A DNA stretch of 64,000 bases from the NCBI GenBank assembly GCA_016719815.1, contig JADJYK010000004.1, forward strand, positions 248,001-312,000. Direction: 5' to 3'. The notes under the pieces were generated by a model. The model did not search any database, had not been told where the DNA came from, and was given only the letters and a program-made list of their open reading frames with translations. The position numbers were made by a program, and so were the translations under genes. Numbering within the stretch: position 1 is the stretch's first letter; every line of letters begins with the position of its first letter. This document shows positions 53,396-62,147 of the stretch, one piece after another. Origin of the DNA: Chitinophagaceae bacterium. Its GTDB lineage: Bacteria > Bacteroidota > Bacteroidia > Chitinophagales > Chitinophagaceae.

Positions 53396-54214
53396 TCATT
53401 TTCTGCTCAACCTAAGCAGTAGTTCCGGCTCATTGGTTGTTATATAATCAAACTTACTTACAAGCAGCCATTCTAAATCCTGCTTTTCATTAACTGTCCA
53501 GGCATTCAGCAGTATTTTTTGCTTCCTTGCTATTTCAATCCACTCAGGCTTCTTTTTATAAACAGAATAATGATAGTCAGCACCGTTAATACCTTCATTC
53601 TTTAATTCCTGCGGCGTTTTGTTTCCTTCCAGGTACTGTACTATAGCTGCCGGATCTTTTTCCCTGATTTTTTTCAGCATATCAAAATCAAAACTGATGT
53701 AGCAAACCATCTTTTCTGCATTCAGTTCATGTACCAGGTTTACCACCTTCTCTGTTATAAACATAGCCCTGTCCTTGCTGACATCAGAAGGTTTTATCTC
53801 TATAACCAGCATCGTTTCCTTGTTGTCAGCAATTCCTGCCATAATATACTCCCGTAAAGTTGGAAGCATTTCACCATTTGGAAGTTTTACAGAACTAAGC
53901 TGTGTATACATTGATTTATCAACACGCATTTTATTGTAATCCGGGTCGTGATTAACAACAAGCGTATCGTCAGCAGTCATTCTTACATCAAACTCCGAGC
54001 CGGCACAGCCTAATGCAATTGCCTGTTTTAATGAAGCAATTGAATTTTGTGGCAGATTATTCTGCTTCCAGGCACCACGATGCGCCACAACAGTATTATT
54101 GGCAAAGCCTGCTTTTCCTGAATACGTTTTTTCTGTCATCTTACATGATACTGTAAAAAGAATAAGAATAATTCCAGCAAGGTAGTTCTTAGCCAAGATG
54201 CTTTGATTTAACAT
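53396..54214 (-). CDS. Glycerophosphodiester phosphodiesterase, lipoprotein
   Basis: GDPD enzyme releasing glycerol-3-phosphate from deacylated phospholipids. Start taken at MLNQSILAKNYLAG (54214): it gives a lipoprotein signal (ILILFTVSCKM); the longer frame to 54316 would abut the divergent rlmH start. Active site: HRGAWKQNNLPQNS, EFDVRMTADDTLVVNHD, VIEIKPS. About 272 residues. Confidence 0.88.
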   Translation of the reverse strand: MLNQSILAKNYLAGIILILFTVSCKMTEKTYSGKAGFANNTVVAHRGAWKQNNLPQNSIASLKQAIALGCAGSEFDVRMTADDTLVVNHDPDYNKMRVDKSMYTQLSSVKLPNGEMLPTLREYIMAGIADNKETMLVIEIKPSDVSKDRAMFITEKVVNLVHELNAEKMVCYISFDFDMLKKIREKDPAAIVQYLEGNKTPQELKNEGINGADYHYSVYKKKPEWIEIARKQKILLNAWTVNEKQDLEWLLVSKFDYITTNEPELLLRLSRK

Positions 54215-54316
54215 GGCAAAAATAGGACCTGCTATAATGGATTGTACAAACATCTCTTTTTTATTTCTGCCGGCAGTCATACATTTGAAAGAAATTAACT
54301 TTCCCTTACTAAACAA

Positions 54317-54790
54317 ATGAAAATATCTTTCTGGTCAGTCGGCAAAATACATGAGCCGTATATAAGAGCAGGTGTGGAAGATTTTACCCGCCGCATCTCA
54401 AGGTATTATAAGGTTGACTGGAGGCTTATCTCTGCACCTAAAAATGCAGGGATGCTTAGTGAAATGGATTTGAAGAAGAAAGAAGGAGAGATCATCCTGG
54501 AATGGCTGTGCAAAGACGACTACCTGGTAGTACTCGACGAAAGGGGTAAACAACTGAGTTCAGAAGGACTGGCAACTTTTATACAGGCAAGAGCAAATGA
54601 AAGTAGTAAGCAGGTTGTTTTCCTGATTGGCGGTGCATTTGGTGTAAGCGATGAAGTATTGAAACGATCCGACTTTAAATGGAGCCTGTCGCAATTAGTA
54701 TTTCCGCATCAGTTAGTGCGGCTGATCCTTGCCGAGCAAGTGTACCGGGCCTGCAGTATTTTAAAAAATGAAAAATATCATCATAAATAA
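54317..54790 (+). CDS. rlmH: 23S rRNA (pseudouridine1915-N3)-methyltransferase
   Basis: Complete 157-residue SPOUT methyltransferase. SAM-binding knot FLIGGAFGVSDEVL and C-terminal LVFPHQLVRLILAEQVYRA...YHHK are characteristic. Start is directly divergent from the GDPD gene. Confidence 0.97.
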   Translation: MKISFWSVGKIHEPYIRAGVEDFTRRISRYYKVDWRLISAPKNAGMLSEMDLKKKEGEIILEWLCKDDYLVVLDERGKQLSSEGLATFIQARANESSKQVVFLIGGAFGVSDEVLKRSDFKWSLSQLVFPHQLVRLILAEQVYRACSILKNEKYHHK

Positions 54791-54828
54791 TTATTCGGAT
54801 TTTTTGAGTTAGCAAATAGATTGAAACC

Positions 54829-55482
54829 ATGGATTTATCAATTACACTTATCATTATAATCATTACTTCGCTTATTTCTTTTGGCGGGTTCAGCAACAAC
54901 AAGATTATTAATGATATGATTTTTTACCCGCCTGCAGTTACGCAACAAAAACAATGGTACCGCTTTTTCAGTTGTGGGCTGATACATGCCGATACCGCTC
55001 ACCTCATCTTCAATATGCTGTCATTGTACCTGTTTGGCGAGTTTGTTGAAAACAGCTTTGCCAGCCCGATACTGTTTGCAGAGAAGGGGAAAGTACTCTA
55101 CCTCGCTATGTATGCATTAGCATTATTTGTTTGCCTCATACCTACATTTATAAAACACAAAAATGACTATTACTACCGGAGCCTTGGCGCATCAGGCGCT
55201 GTAAGTGCGGTTGTATTTGCCGGAATTCTTTTTGATCCAACTGCGAAAATGGGTTTCTTCGTTATTCCGCCAATCATTCCGGGTTATATTTTCGGGCCAC
55301 TGTATTTACTCATATCCACATATCTGGAAAAGCAAGGAAAAGATAATGTAAATCACTCAGCACACATTTGGGGAGCAATATTTGGAATCATTTTTATAGT
55401 TGCAGCCGCCGCCATTTTCAAAACAGATTATCAGCCGCTGGAGCAATTTGTACTTAAAATAAAACACAGTTTAGGGAACTAA
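54829..55482 (+). CDS. Rhomboid family intramembrane serine protease
   Basis: A 217-residue membrane protein with about six helices. WYRFF and GLIHADTAHLIFNMLSLYLFG (rhomboid core), catalytic Ser in GASGAVS and His in NHSAHIWGAIFG. Ends with a convergent overlap of 12 bases with the reconstructed end of tilS. Confidence 0.9.
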   Translation: MDLSITLIIIIITSLISFGGFSNNKIINDMIFYPPAVTQQKQWYRFFSCGLIHADTAHLIFNMLSLYLFGEFVENSFASPILFAEKGKVLYLAMYALALFVCLIPTFIKHKNDYYYRSLGASGAVSAVVFAGILFDPTAKMGFFVIPPIIPGYIFGPLYLLISTYLEKQGKDNVNHSAHIWGAIFGIIFIVAAAAIFKTDYQPLEQFVLKIKHSLGN

Positions 55483-56827
55483 TTTAACATTCAGACTTCT
55501 GACAGTCCTATCAGTAATTTTAAACCTTTCATCAATACGGTAACCCACTACCCATATGATGCGTTGATTACTCTCAAGCACCCATACCTTTTCTTTTCTG
55601 TTTTTGAAAGTTTAAGATCAATTAAGAACCGGGCAACCTTCTTTTTTTCTTCATCCCCAGCGGGTAAAAATAATCTCCTGTTTTCCATCTGCGCAGCAGT
55701 AACGGGAAAGTGATGTCTTTCAAATCAAGTGAGGCTGCCTGGTTGCTGGCTGCTGGTCGCTGGTTGCTGGCTACCTTTATCCCTAATTTTCCTAAAGAAA
55801 ATAGAAGCTCTGTATCTCCTTCTTCTATTACAATATTCCCGGAGACTTCACCGCTTACCGGACTTATGATAAACCAATGCCTGTACCTGATAATATTATA
55901 AGTTTTTGAAGGCGATACGATATAACTGCCTGTTTCGCTGACAGAGAGCTTAATTACTTCGTCAACCTGTTTTTCTGTAAACCCGTAAGGAGAAATGATT
56001 TCATAAATCAATGCCCGGTTTTTATATCCCATCAGCTGCTTAACCGGAATGTGAATTTCTTTGCCTTTAACCTTACACAGCTGTTTCTTCAAATCTCCAA
56101 ACATTAACAGGTACAATCTTTCAATCTCTTTAATCCGGCTGATGTTATTTATCAGGTTCTCATTCACCTGCGGATAAACTTTTGCAATGGCAGGCAACAG
56201 TTCATTCCTGAAAAAATTTCTGGTGTATTTGGTTGACTGATTTGAAGAATCCTCCACATAAGACAGATTGTTAACCTTAGCAAAGGCGAGCAATTCCTTT
56301 TTTGTAAAATTGAGTAACGGCCTCCTGATATAACCAGCCTTTTCCGGTATGCCTGTTAACCCATGCAAACCTGTTCCCCTAAAAAAATTCATCAGCAAGG
56401 TTTCATTATTATCATCTGCATGATGGGCTGTGAGCAGATAGTTGTTTAGTTGGTTAGTTGATAGGTTAACAAGTTCGGAGAACCAGTCATACCTGAGCTT
56501 CCTCGCAGCTTCCTGTATGGAAAGCCTATTTTCTTGTGCAAATTTCTCTGTATCGAATCTCTTAACCTTTACTTCTACTTCATACTTCTCTGCCAGGCTT
56601 CTTACGAAGGATTCATCCCTTTCGCTTTCTTCGCCCCTTAACTGAAAGTTGCAATGAGCAATAACAATATCAAATCCCGCCTGGTGACACAGTTCACATA
56701 ACACGACAGAATCCACACCACCGCTTACGGCAAGCAGCAGCTTATCTTTTACTGTAAAAAGATTCTTCTTCTTCACTTCTTCTATAAACTTATTAAAGCC
56801 TTTTCGCTTCTTCCATTCCCTTCTCAT
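55471..56827 (-). CDS. tilS: tRNA(Ile)-lysidine synthetase (3' end frame-broken)
   Basis: ATP-dependent ligase modifying C34 of the minor tRNA-Ile. PP-loop SGGVDSVVLCELC near residue 36, FFRGTGLHGLTGIPEKAGYIRRPLL typical. A base is missing near 55640 (KKKR), so the open frame ends at 55622; corrected, it continues KVARFLIDLKLSKTEKEK and ends at 55471. The apparent start overlaps the upstream TPR gene by 35 bases. Confidence 0.92.
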
Positions 56828-57053
56828 ATACTTTTATGGCATCTGCTTCCCGGCCATTTCGTTCCAGCAGTTTGGCCAGGTGATAATAGCTGCCCACATA
56901 ACCCGGCTCCCGGTTCAGCAATGTTTCAAACAACTGTCTTGCCTGTACATCGTCACCCAATTTAATGTACTCCAATGCCAGGGCATGCTGCAAAAAAGAA
57001 TCTTCCGGCATATCAACCAGCATGGCCTTTATTTTCCCAATCCTGTCCATCAA
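56793..57053 (-). CDS. Small tetratricopeptide repeat protein
   Basis: An 86-residue protein with two TPR units (LQHALALEYIKLGDDVQARQLFETLLN; GYVGSYYHLAKLLERNGREADAIKVYEKG). Cytoplasmic, no signal. Probably a protein-binding helper; cotranscribed with tilS. Confidence 0.75.
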   Translation of the reverse strand: MMDRIGKIKAMLVDMPEDSFLQHALALEYIKLGDDVQARQLFETLLNREPGYVGSYYHLAKLLERNGREADAIKVYEKGMEEAKRL

Positions 57054-57073
57054 AAAATTATCAATTAATAATG

Positions 57074-57103
57074 TTTATTTATCCGTGCCTCCCCTTATCT
57101 TTG
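57074..57103 (+). promoter_or_regulatory. Candidate promoter of etfBA
   Basis: TATCTTTG at 57096-57103 matches TAnnTTTG; TTTA at 57074-57077 lies 18 bases upstream. The etfB start is 46 bases further. Confidence 0.5.
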
Positions 57104-57149
57104 CCTTAGTTGCATAAACAACTATTTTCTAACGATTAACTATTCAGAA

Positions 57150-57893
57150 ATGAAAATCCTTGTTTGCATTAGCAAAACGCCGGACACAACGGCAAAAATA
57201 GCCTTCACCGACAACAACACGAAATTCGACGCCAATGGCGTGCAGTGGATTATCAATCCATACGATGAGTGGTACTCACTTGTTCGTGCCATTGAACTGA
57301 AAGAAGCAGACGCTTCTGCAGCTATTCACCTGGTAACCGTTGGCGGAGCCGATGCTGAACCCATCATCCGCAAAGCCCTTGCCCTTGGCGGCGATGAAGC
57401 CATCAGGGTAAATGCCGATAGCAGCGACAGTTTCTACATCGCTTCCCAGATAGCCGAGGTAGCAAAACAGGGCAGTTACGATTTAATTTTTACAGGGAAA
57501 GAAACTATTGACTACAACGGCTCTTCGATAGGCGGTATGGTAGCCGAACTGCTCGATTTGCCTTATATATCGCTGGCAACAAAATTTGAACTGTCTGGAA
57601 AAAAAGCAACAGTTACAAGAGAAATAGAAGGTGGCGAAGAGGTAAACGAAGCCGAACTGCCGCTGGTTGTAAGCACACAAAAAGGCATGGCCGAAGCAAG
57701 AATTCCCAATATGAGGGGAATTATGGCAGCCCGTACCAAACCGCTTAAAGCAGTTGAACCTGTTGCCGCAGAAACACTTACTTCTGTTGCCGCCTTTGGC
57801 CTGCCTCCGGCAAAAGTTGGTGTTAAACTGGTATCTCCCGATAATGTGGATGAACTGGTGCACCTGCTGCACGAAGAAGCAAAAGCGATATGA
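57150..57893 (+). CDS. etfB: Electron transfer flavoprotein subunit beta
   Basis: A complete 247-residue ETF beta chain (MKILVCISKTPDTTAKIAF; INPYDEWYSLVRAIELKE; GKETIDYNGSSIGGMVAELL). It carries electrons from acyl-CoA dehydrogenases to the quinone pool with EtfA. etfA starts 35 bases downstream. Confidence 0.95.
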   Translation: MKILVCISKTPDTTAKIAFTDNNTKFDANGVQWIINPYDEWYSLVRAIELKEADASAAIHLVTVGGADAEPIIRKALALGGDEAIRVNADSSDSFYIASQIAEVAKQGSYDLIFTGKETIDYNGSSIGGMVAELLDLPYISLATKFELSGKKATVTREIEGGEEVNEAELPLVVSTQKGMAEARIPNMRGIMAARTKPLKAVEPVAAETLTSVAAFGLPPAKVGVKLVSPDNVDELVHLLHEEAKAI

Positions 57894-57928
57894 ACCCTTA
57901 ACCCAAACTCAACCTCAATTCAAAAAAT

Positions 57929-58894
57929 ATGTCAGTTTTAATATATATAGATACGGCTGAAGGTCACATTAAAAAATCATCAATCGAAGCAATTTGTTAC
58001 GGCGCAAAAATCGCAGAACAATTGGGTACAACTACCGAAGGCGTAGTACTGGGTGCTGTTAACGACGATGTCGCTGCCCTGGGAAAATATGGCGTAAAAA
58101 AAATACACCATACCACTGGCGATGCTTTCAGTCAGTTTGATGCGCAGGTTTATACAAAAGCAATTGCAGAAGTAGCTGCCACAACAGGAGCAAAAGTAAT
58201 CGTCTTCTCAAATAATATCAGCGGTAAAGCCATTGCCCCACGCCTTTCTGCCCGCCTCAAAGCTGGTTTGGTTGCAGGTGCTGTGGCTTTACCCAACACT
58301 GACAATGGTTTTACAGTAAAGAAAAATGTTTTCTCCGGAAAGGCGTTTGCTAATGTAACAGTAAATACCGAAGTAAAAATAATTTCCCTAAGCCCGAATG
58401 CTTACCAGGTGGTAGCCGGCGAAGGAACTGCAGAATTGGTTACCGCAAATGTTGCTGTCACACCCGGAAAAGTTACCGTAACCAATACCTCCAAAGCTTC
58501 AGGAGATATTGTTCTTACCGAAGCTGAAATTGTGGTCAGTGCCGGCCGGGGTATGAAAGGACCAGAAAACTGGGGCATGATTGAAGACCTCGCAAAAACA
58601 TTACATGCCGCCACGGCCTGCAGCCGCCCTGTGGCCGATGCCCACTGGCGTCCGCATAATGAGCATGTGGGACAAACCGGTTTTGCCATTGCCCCTAACC
58701 TCTACATCGCTATCGGCATATCCGGCGCAATTCAACACCTCGCCGGTGTAAACAGAAGCAAAGTAATTGTAGTAATAAATAAAGATCCCGAAGCCCCTTT
58801 CTTTAAAGCCGCAGACTACGGCATTGTCGGCGATGCTTTCGAAGTGGTTCCTAAACTGAACGAGGCAATAAAGAAACTTAAAAGCACAGCCTGA
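57929..58894 (+). CDS. etfA: Electron transfer flavoprotein subunit alpha
   Basis: A complete 321-residue ETF alpha chain. C-terminal FAD domain shows VSAGRGMKGPENW, GQTGFAIAPNLYIAIGISGAIQHLAG, and VVINKDPEAPFFKAADYGIVGD. N-terminal part YIDTAEGHIKKSSIEAICYG is typical for Bacteroidota. Confidence 0.96.
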   Translation: MSVLIYIDTAEGHIKKSSIEAICYGAKIAEQLGTTTEGVVLGAVNDDVAALGKYGVKKIHHTTGDAFSQFDAQVYTKAIAEVAATTGAKVIVFSNNISGKAIAPRLSARLKAGLVAGAVALPNTDNGFTVKKNVFSGKAFANVTVNTEVKIISLSPNAYQVVAGEGTAELVTANVAVTPGKVTVTNTSKASGDIVLTEAEIVVSAGRGMKGPENWGMIEDLAKTLHAATACSRPVADAHWRPHNEHVGQTGFAIAPNLYIAIGISGAIQHLAGVNRSKVIVVINKDPEAPFFKAADYGIVGDAFEVVPKLNEAIKKLKSTA

Positions 58895-58915
58895 TACAAT
58901 TGATTTGTTTTTCGT

Positions 58916-58950
58916 AAAGCCTTTCCTTAACCGAAAGGCTTTATTGTTTT
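58916..58950 (+). terminator. Terminator after etfA
   Basis: AAAGCCTTTC (58916-58925) and GAAAGGCTTT (58933-58942) form a 10-base stem, followed by ATTGTTTT. The TATATTTG at 58950-58957 just after it looks like a promoter box for the next gene. Confidence 0.75.
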
Positions 58951-58957
58951 ATATTTG
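58950..58957 (+). promoter_or_regulatory. Candidate -7 box of the bifunctional nuclease gene
   Basis: TATATTTG matches TAnnTTTG and lies 24 bases before the ATG at 58982. Confidence 0.45.
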
Positions 58958-58981
58958 TCATTGAACAAACTAGACAGGTGA

Positions 58982-59590
58982 ATGAAGAAGATAGAGCTGG
59001 AAATAGTTGCCCTTTCACATAGCATAACACAGACACACTCCTACGCCGTTGTATTGGGCGAAGTGGATGGTGTAAGAAGATTGCCAATAGTTATCGGCGG
59101 ATTTGAAGCCCAGGCCATTGCCGTGGCGTTGGAAAAAATGCAGCCAAGCCGTCCGCTTACCCACGACCTGATTAAAAATTTCATGAATTCATTTGGGGTT
59201 ACACTGCATGAAATAATCATCTGTGATCTGCAGGAAGGCATATTCTTTTCCAAACTGGTTTGCTCCTCAGACCATGACACAATAGAAATTGATTCCCGCA
59301 CTTCTGATGCACTGGCCCTTGCTGTTCGTTTTAGCTGCCCGATATACACATACGAAAATATTCTCGATAACGCCGGTATCCTGATGGAAGAAACGGAAGG
59401 CGAAAAGAAGAAAAAAGAAAAACAGGAAGCATACGTAGAGGATGATGTCCCAACCGGTAATGAAGATCTGAAGACAATGACACTGGATGAGCTAAACACC
59501 CTGTTGAATGATGTTTTGGATCAGGAAGATTACGTCAGGGCCATTGCTATCCGTGATGAAATAAACAGCCGAAATAAAGGGAAGAAATAA
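58982..59590 (+). CDS. Bifunctional nuclease family protein with UVR motif
   Basis: A 202-residue protein: BFN/DUF151 domain (residues 1-130: VVLGEVDGVRRLPIVIGGFEAQAIAVAL; DSRTSDALALAVRFSCPIYT), an acidic/lysine linker, and a C-terminal UvrB/UvrC-type motif (DELNTLLNDVLDQEDYVRAIAIRDEI). The nuclease activity is known from homologues; the UVR motif suggests a DNA-repair or protein-binding partner. Confidence 0.9.
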   Translation: MKKIELEIVALSHSITQTHSYAVVLGEVDGVRRLPIVIGGFEAQAIAVALEKMQPSRPLTHDLIKNFMNSFGVTLHEIIICDLQEGIFFSKLVCSSDHDTIEIDSRTSDALALAVRFSCPIYTYENILDNAGILMEETEGEKKKKEKQEAYVEDDVPTGNEDLKTMTLDELNTLLNDVLDQEDYVRAIAIRDEINSRNKGKK

Positions 59591-59610
59591 CTTTTTTCCT
59601 GCAAAAAAAT

Positions 59611-59686
59611 TGTCGCCCCAATGGGGCTTTAAACACCTCTTTCAAATTTCATTCTACCATTATGCCGGCCCTACGGGCCTTTTATA
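59611..59686 (-). repeat. Two outlying REP-like hairpins in reverse orientation
   Basis: TGTCGCCCCAATGGGGCTTT (59611-59630) and GCCGGCCCTACGGGCCTTTT (59663-59682) are the reverse-oriented version of the unit in the array to the right. Each is a GC-rich palindrome flanked by the same TGxCG head and TTT tail. Confidence 0.6.
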
Positions 59687-59690
59687 ATTT

Positions 59691-59820
59691 TCATAAACTT
59701 CTTCTCAATCACAACAACTAGCGGGGTGCCATTTTTGTAACCGATGCTTTGCAAAATGAGGCTGGGTGTGGGTGGCTTCCTCCTTGGAGGAGGTCGGAAG
59801 GAGCTAAAAAAATCTCAAAT
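59691..59820. other. Non-coding spacer between outlying hairpins and array
   Basis: No gene is supported. A GC hairpin GGCTTCCTCCTTGGAGGAGG (59774-59793) is present, and the sequence looks like degenerated repeat material. Confidence 0.4.
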
Positions 59821-60136
59821 AAAATGTCGCCCTGACAAAGCCCTGTAGGGGCGGCATTTTGGTAACACATCAACTCAAAAACGAACAAAGCCCTGTAAGG
59901 GCGACATTTTGTCATCACTCAAACAACAAAGCCCTTTGGGCGGCATTTTTACACACATCAACTCAAAAAACAAGCCCTGTGGGCGGCTTACATCAACTCA
60001 AACGAACAAAGCCCTGAAGGGGGCAAACAAAAAAAAAAAAAAACCCCAGGGGGGGGATTTGAACCGCCTAGGGGCGGCATTTTAGTAACACATCAACTCA
60101 AAAACAAACAAAGCCCTGTAGGGGCGGCATTTTGGT
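59821..60136 (+). repeat. REP-like repeat array next to the Y1 transposase gene
   Basis: Units beginning CAAAGCCCTGTAGGGGCGGC and followed by ATTTT and ACACATCAACTCAA start near 59836, 59886, 59927, 59971, 60007 and 60109, with a truncated one at 60064. Spacing is 36-50 bases. Each has a short GCCC...GGGC palindrome. A reversed half-unit (AAAATGTCGCCCTGA) opens the array at 59821. This fits bacterial REP elements mobilised by the neighbouring transposase. Confidence 0.75.
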
Positions 60137-60177
60137 TAAAGAAATCACTTTATATTTATCTCTTACAATTAAATACT

Positions 60178-60657
60178 ATGTCAAATACATATTCGCAAAT
60201 AACAATCCATTGTGTATTCGCTGTAAAAGGAAGGGAAAATTGTATAACAAAAAAATGGCGGGATGAATTACACCGCTATATTGCTGGTACAATTACTAAA
60301 AATGGCACCAAGGTTTTAGCAGTTGGTGGCTGGAAAGATCATGTCCATATTCTTGTTGGCCTGCCTGTAACAATAAGTATTGCTGACTTCATGAGAATAA
60401 TTAAAGCAAACAGCAGCAAATGGATAAACGAACAGAATTTCGTTCCGGGTAAGTTTCAATGGCAATCGGGCTATGGTGCGTTTTCTCTATCCAAAAGTCA
60501 AAGAGATACAGTTGTTAAATACATCATGACCCAGGAAGAACATCACAAAACCACATCATTCAGAGACGAATACATCAAAATGCTGGCAGATTCCGAAATT
60601 AGTTTTGATGAAAAATATATTTTTGATTTCTACGATGATAATTTTGATAACAAATAG
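60178..60657 (+). mobile_element. IS200/REP-associated Y1 transposase (RAYT-like)
   Basis: A 159-residue single-strand transposase of the Y1 family: HUH motif in GGWKDHVHILVG near residue 60 and catalytic Tyr in VVKYIMTQEEHHK near residue 120. Intact. It lies right beside the palindromic array, as in REP-associated tyrosine transposases that carry out or domesticate movement of such repeats. No second ORF (TnpB) is present. Confidence 0.88.
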
Positions 60658-60692
60658 TACCTTTTTACATAGCACTACTCAAAAAATAAACA

Positions 60693-61502
60693 GTGATCGT
60701 ATTTCCCAATTGTAAAATAAACCTCGGTCTCCGCATCCTGCGCAAACGGGCAGACGGCTTTCATGACCTGGATACAGCCTTTTTTCCCGTACCGGTTACT
60801 GATGCACTGGAAATAATTCCCGGAGGCGATACACTGACATTCACTTCATCAGGTATAAATATTGACAACACAAATAATACCTGCACAAAGGCATACGAAC
60901 TGCTCAAAAAAGATTTCCCGCAATTGCCAGGCGCAAAAATGCACCTTCACAAAAACATACCCATTGGGGCCGGTCTTGGCGGCGGCAGTGCCGATGGTGC
61001 TTTCGCACTGCAATTGCTGAATAACTATTTCAACCTGGGTCTAACAGCTAAACAACTGATTGATTATTCGTTGCTGATTGGCAGCGATTGCCCGTTTTTT
61101 ATACTCAACAAACCCTGCATCGCTTCTGGCCGGGGTGAAATACTCGAACCGGTCTCCATACAGCTTACAGGCTATTCAATATATCTTATCAATCCCGGCA
61201 TCCATATTAATACAGGCTGGGCTTTTTCGCATATCACACCGTCTGAGCAAGTAACTGCAGTCAGAGACATTATTTCCCAGCCCATTGAAAAATGGAAAGA
61301 ACAGCTTGTCAATGATTTTGAAAACCCGGTTTTTATACAGCACCCATCTGTCGGGGCTATTAAAGAAACATTATACAACCAGGGAGCAGTCTATGCTGCC
61401 ATGAGCGGCAGCGGCTCCACCGTTTTTGGTATCTTCAAAAAAACGGATACGCCTCTATTTCACTTCCCTGTTAATTACAGGGTTATGATTGCCGCAAGTT
61501 GA
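60693..61502 (+). CDS. ispE: 4-diphosphocytidyl-2-C-methyl-D-erythritol kinase
   Basis: MEP-pathway GHMP kinase (CDP-ME to CDP-ME-2-phosphate). GTG start at 60693 (VIVFPNCKINLGLRIL). ATP loop PIGAGLGGGSADGAFAL near residue 90, C-terminal AAMSGSGSTVFGIF. 269 residues, complete. Acts in the same pathway as dxr, which lies far away in the window. Confidence 0.95.
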   Translation: MIVFPNCKINLGLRILRKRADGFHDLDTAFFPVPVTDALEIIPGGDTLTFTSSGINIDNTNNTCTKAYELLKKDFPQLPGAKMHLHKNIPIGAGLGGGSADGAFALQLLNNYFNLGLTAKQLIDYSLLIGSDCPFFILNKPCIASGRGEILEPVSIQLTGYSIYLINPGIHINTGWAFSHITPSEQVTAVRDIISQPIEKWKEQLVNDFENPVFIQHPSVGAIKETLYNQGAVYAAMSGSGSTVFGIFKKTDTPLFHFPVNYRVMIAAS

Positions 61503-61529
61503 CTGTTCAGCCCCCAGCCTATACGACAC

Positions 61530-61570
61530 TACGGGCAGACCTGCCTGACGGCGGGCAAGCTTTTTTTATA
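61530..61570 (+). terminator. REP-type hairpin acting as ispE terminator
   Basis: CCTGACGGCGGGCAAGC (61541-61557) precedes a run of seven T or more (TTTTTTTAT). The CCTGCCTGACGGCGGGC core is a short palindrome repeated in many Bacteroidota genomes. Confidence 0.5.
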
Positions 61571-61601
61571 AAAAATCAGCCATTTTTTGCCTGCTTGCCA
61601 A

Positions 61602-61609
61602 TACTTTTG
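61602..61609 (+). promoter_or_regulatory. Candidate -7 box of queD
   Basis: TACTTTTG fits TAnnTTTG and lies 17 bases upstream of the ATG at 61627. No matching -33 element at the right spacing was found. Confidence 0.35.
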
Positions 61610-61626
61610 CAGCCAAATCAGCAACA

Positions 61627-61983
61627 ATGGAGATTTATAAAGAATTTGCTTTCGATTCGGCCCATTTTCTTCCGAATGTTCATGATGGGCATAAATGCAA
61701 AAACATGCATGGCCATACCTATCATCTCCGTGTTTATGTTAAAGGTACTCCGGGTGAAAACTCCGGCTGGATTTTTGACTTTAAAGAACTGAAAGACCTT
61801 GTACGTCCGCTGGTTGATCAGCTCGATCACACCGTGATGAACAATGTGCCCGGCCTTGAAAACCCCACTGCCGAGAATATTACTATCTGGTTCTGGAACA
61901 GGCTGAAACCCATTTTGCCGCAACTAAGCCGCATAGAACTCAAAGAAACACCTACTACCGGTGTGGTGTACAGTGGCGAATAG
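61627..61983 (+). CDS. queD: 6-carboxy-5,6,7,8-tetrahydropterin synthase
   Basis: A complete 118-residue QueD (PTPS family) of the queuosine precursor pathway. Zinc ligands in DSAHFLP and MHGHTYHL, catalytic Cys in HKCKNMHGH, and ENPTAENITIWFWNRL. Substrate: dihydroneopterin triphosphate. An overlapping longer frame starting at 61499 is a shadow. Confidence 0.95.
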   Translation: MEIYKEFAFDSAHFLPNVHDGHKCKNMHGHTYHLRVYVKGTPGENSGWIFDFKELKDLVRPLVDQLDHTVMNNVPGLENPTAENITIWFWNRLKPILPQLSRIELKETPTTGVVYSGE

Positions 61984-62147
61984 ACCGCCAGCCTGCCTCT
62001 TTTTTTTTGTACCTTGCAGGAGCTATGCTGAATACAGTATTCCAGGTATCTGTTCTCGCTTCCAATCTCGATCTGCTTAACCACTAAGCAGCCTGCCTTT
62101 TTTTATCCGGGCCGACTCATCTTTATCACATTATTCAATTTCAACGT

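Noticed and set aside
60040..60066. tRNA-like fragment (GGGGGGGATTTGAACC)
   Set aside because: No acceptor or anticodon stem can be made around it; it is a decayed repeat unit.
59821..60136. Possible CRISPR array
   Set aside because: Spacing is irregular (36-50 bases), the between-unit sequence is itself conserved, units carry hairpins with a Y1 transposase next door, and no cas gene is present.
61499..61792. A 97-residue frame overlapping ispE and queD
   Set aside because: Low similarity to any family, overlaps queD in another frame, and starts at the ispE stop; queD fits the region fully.
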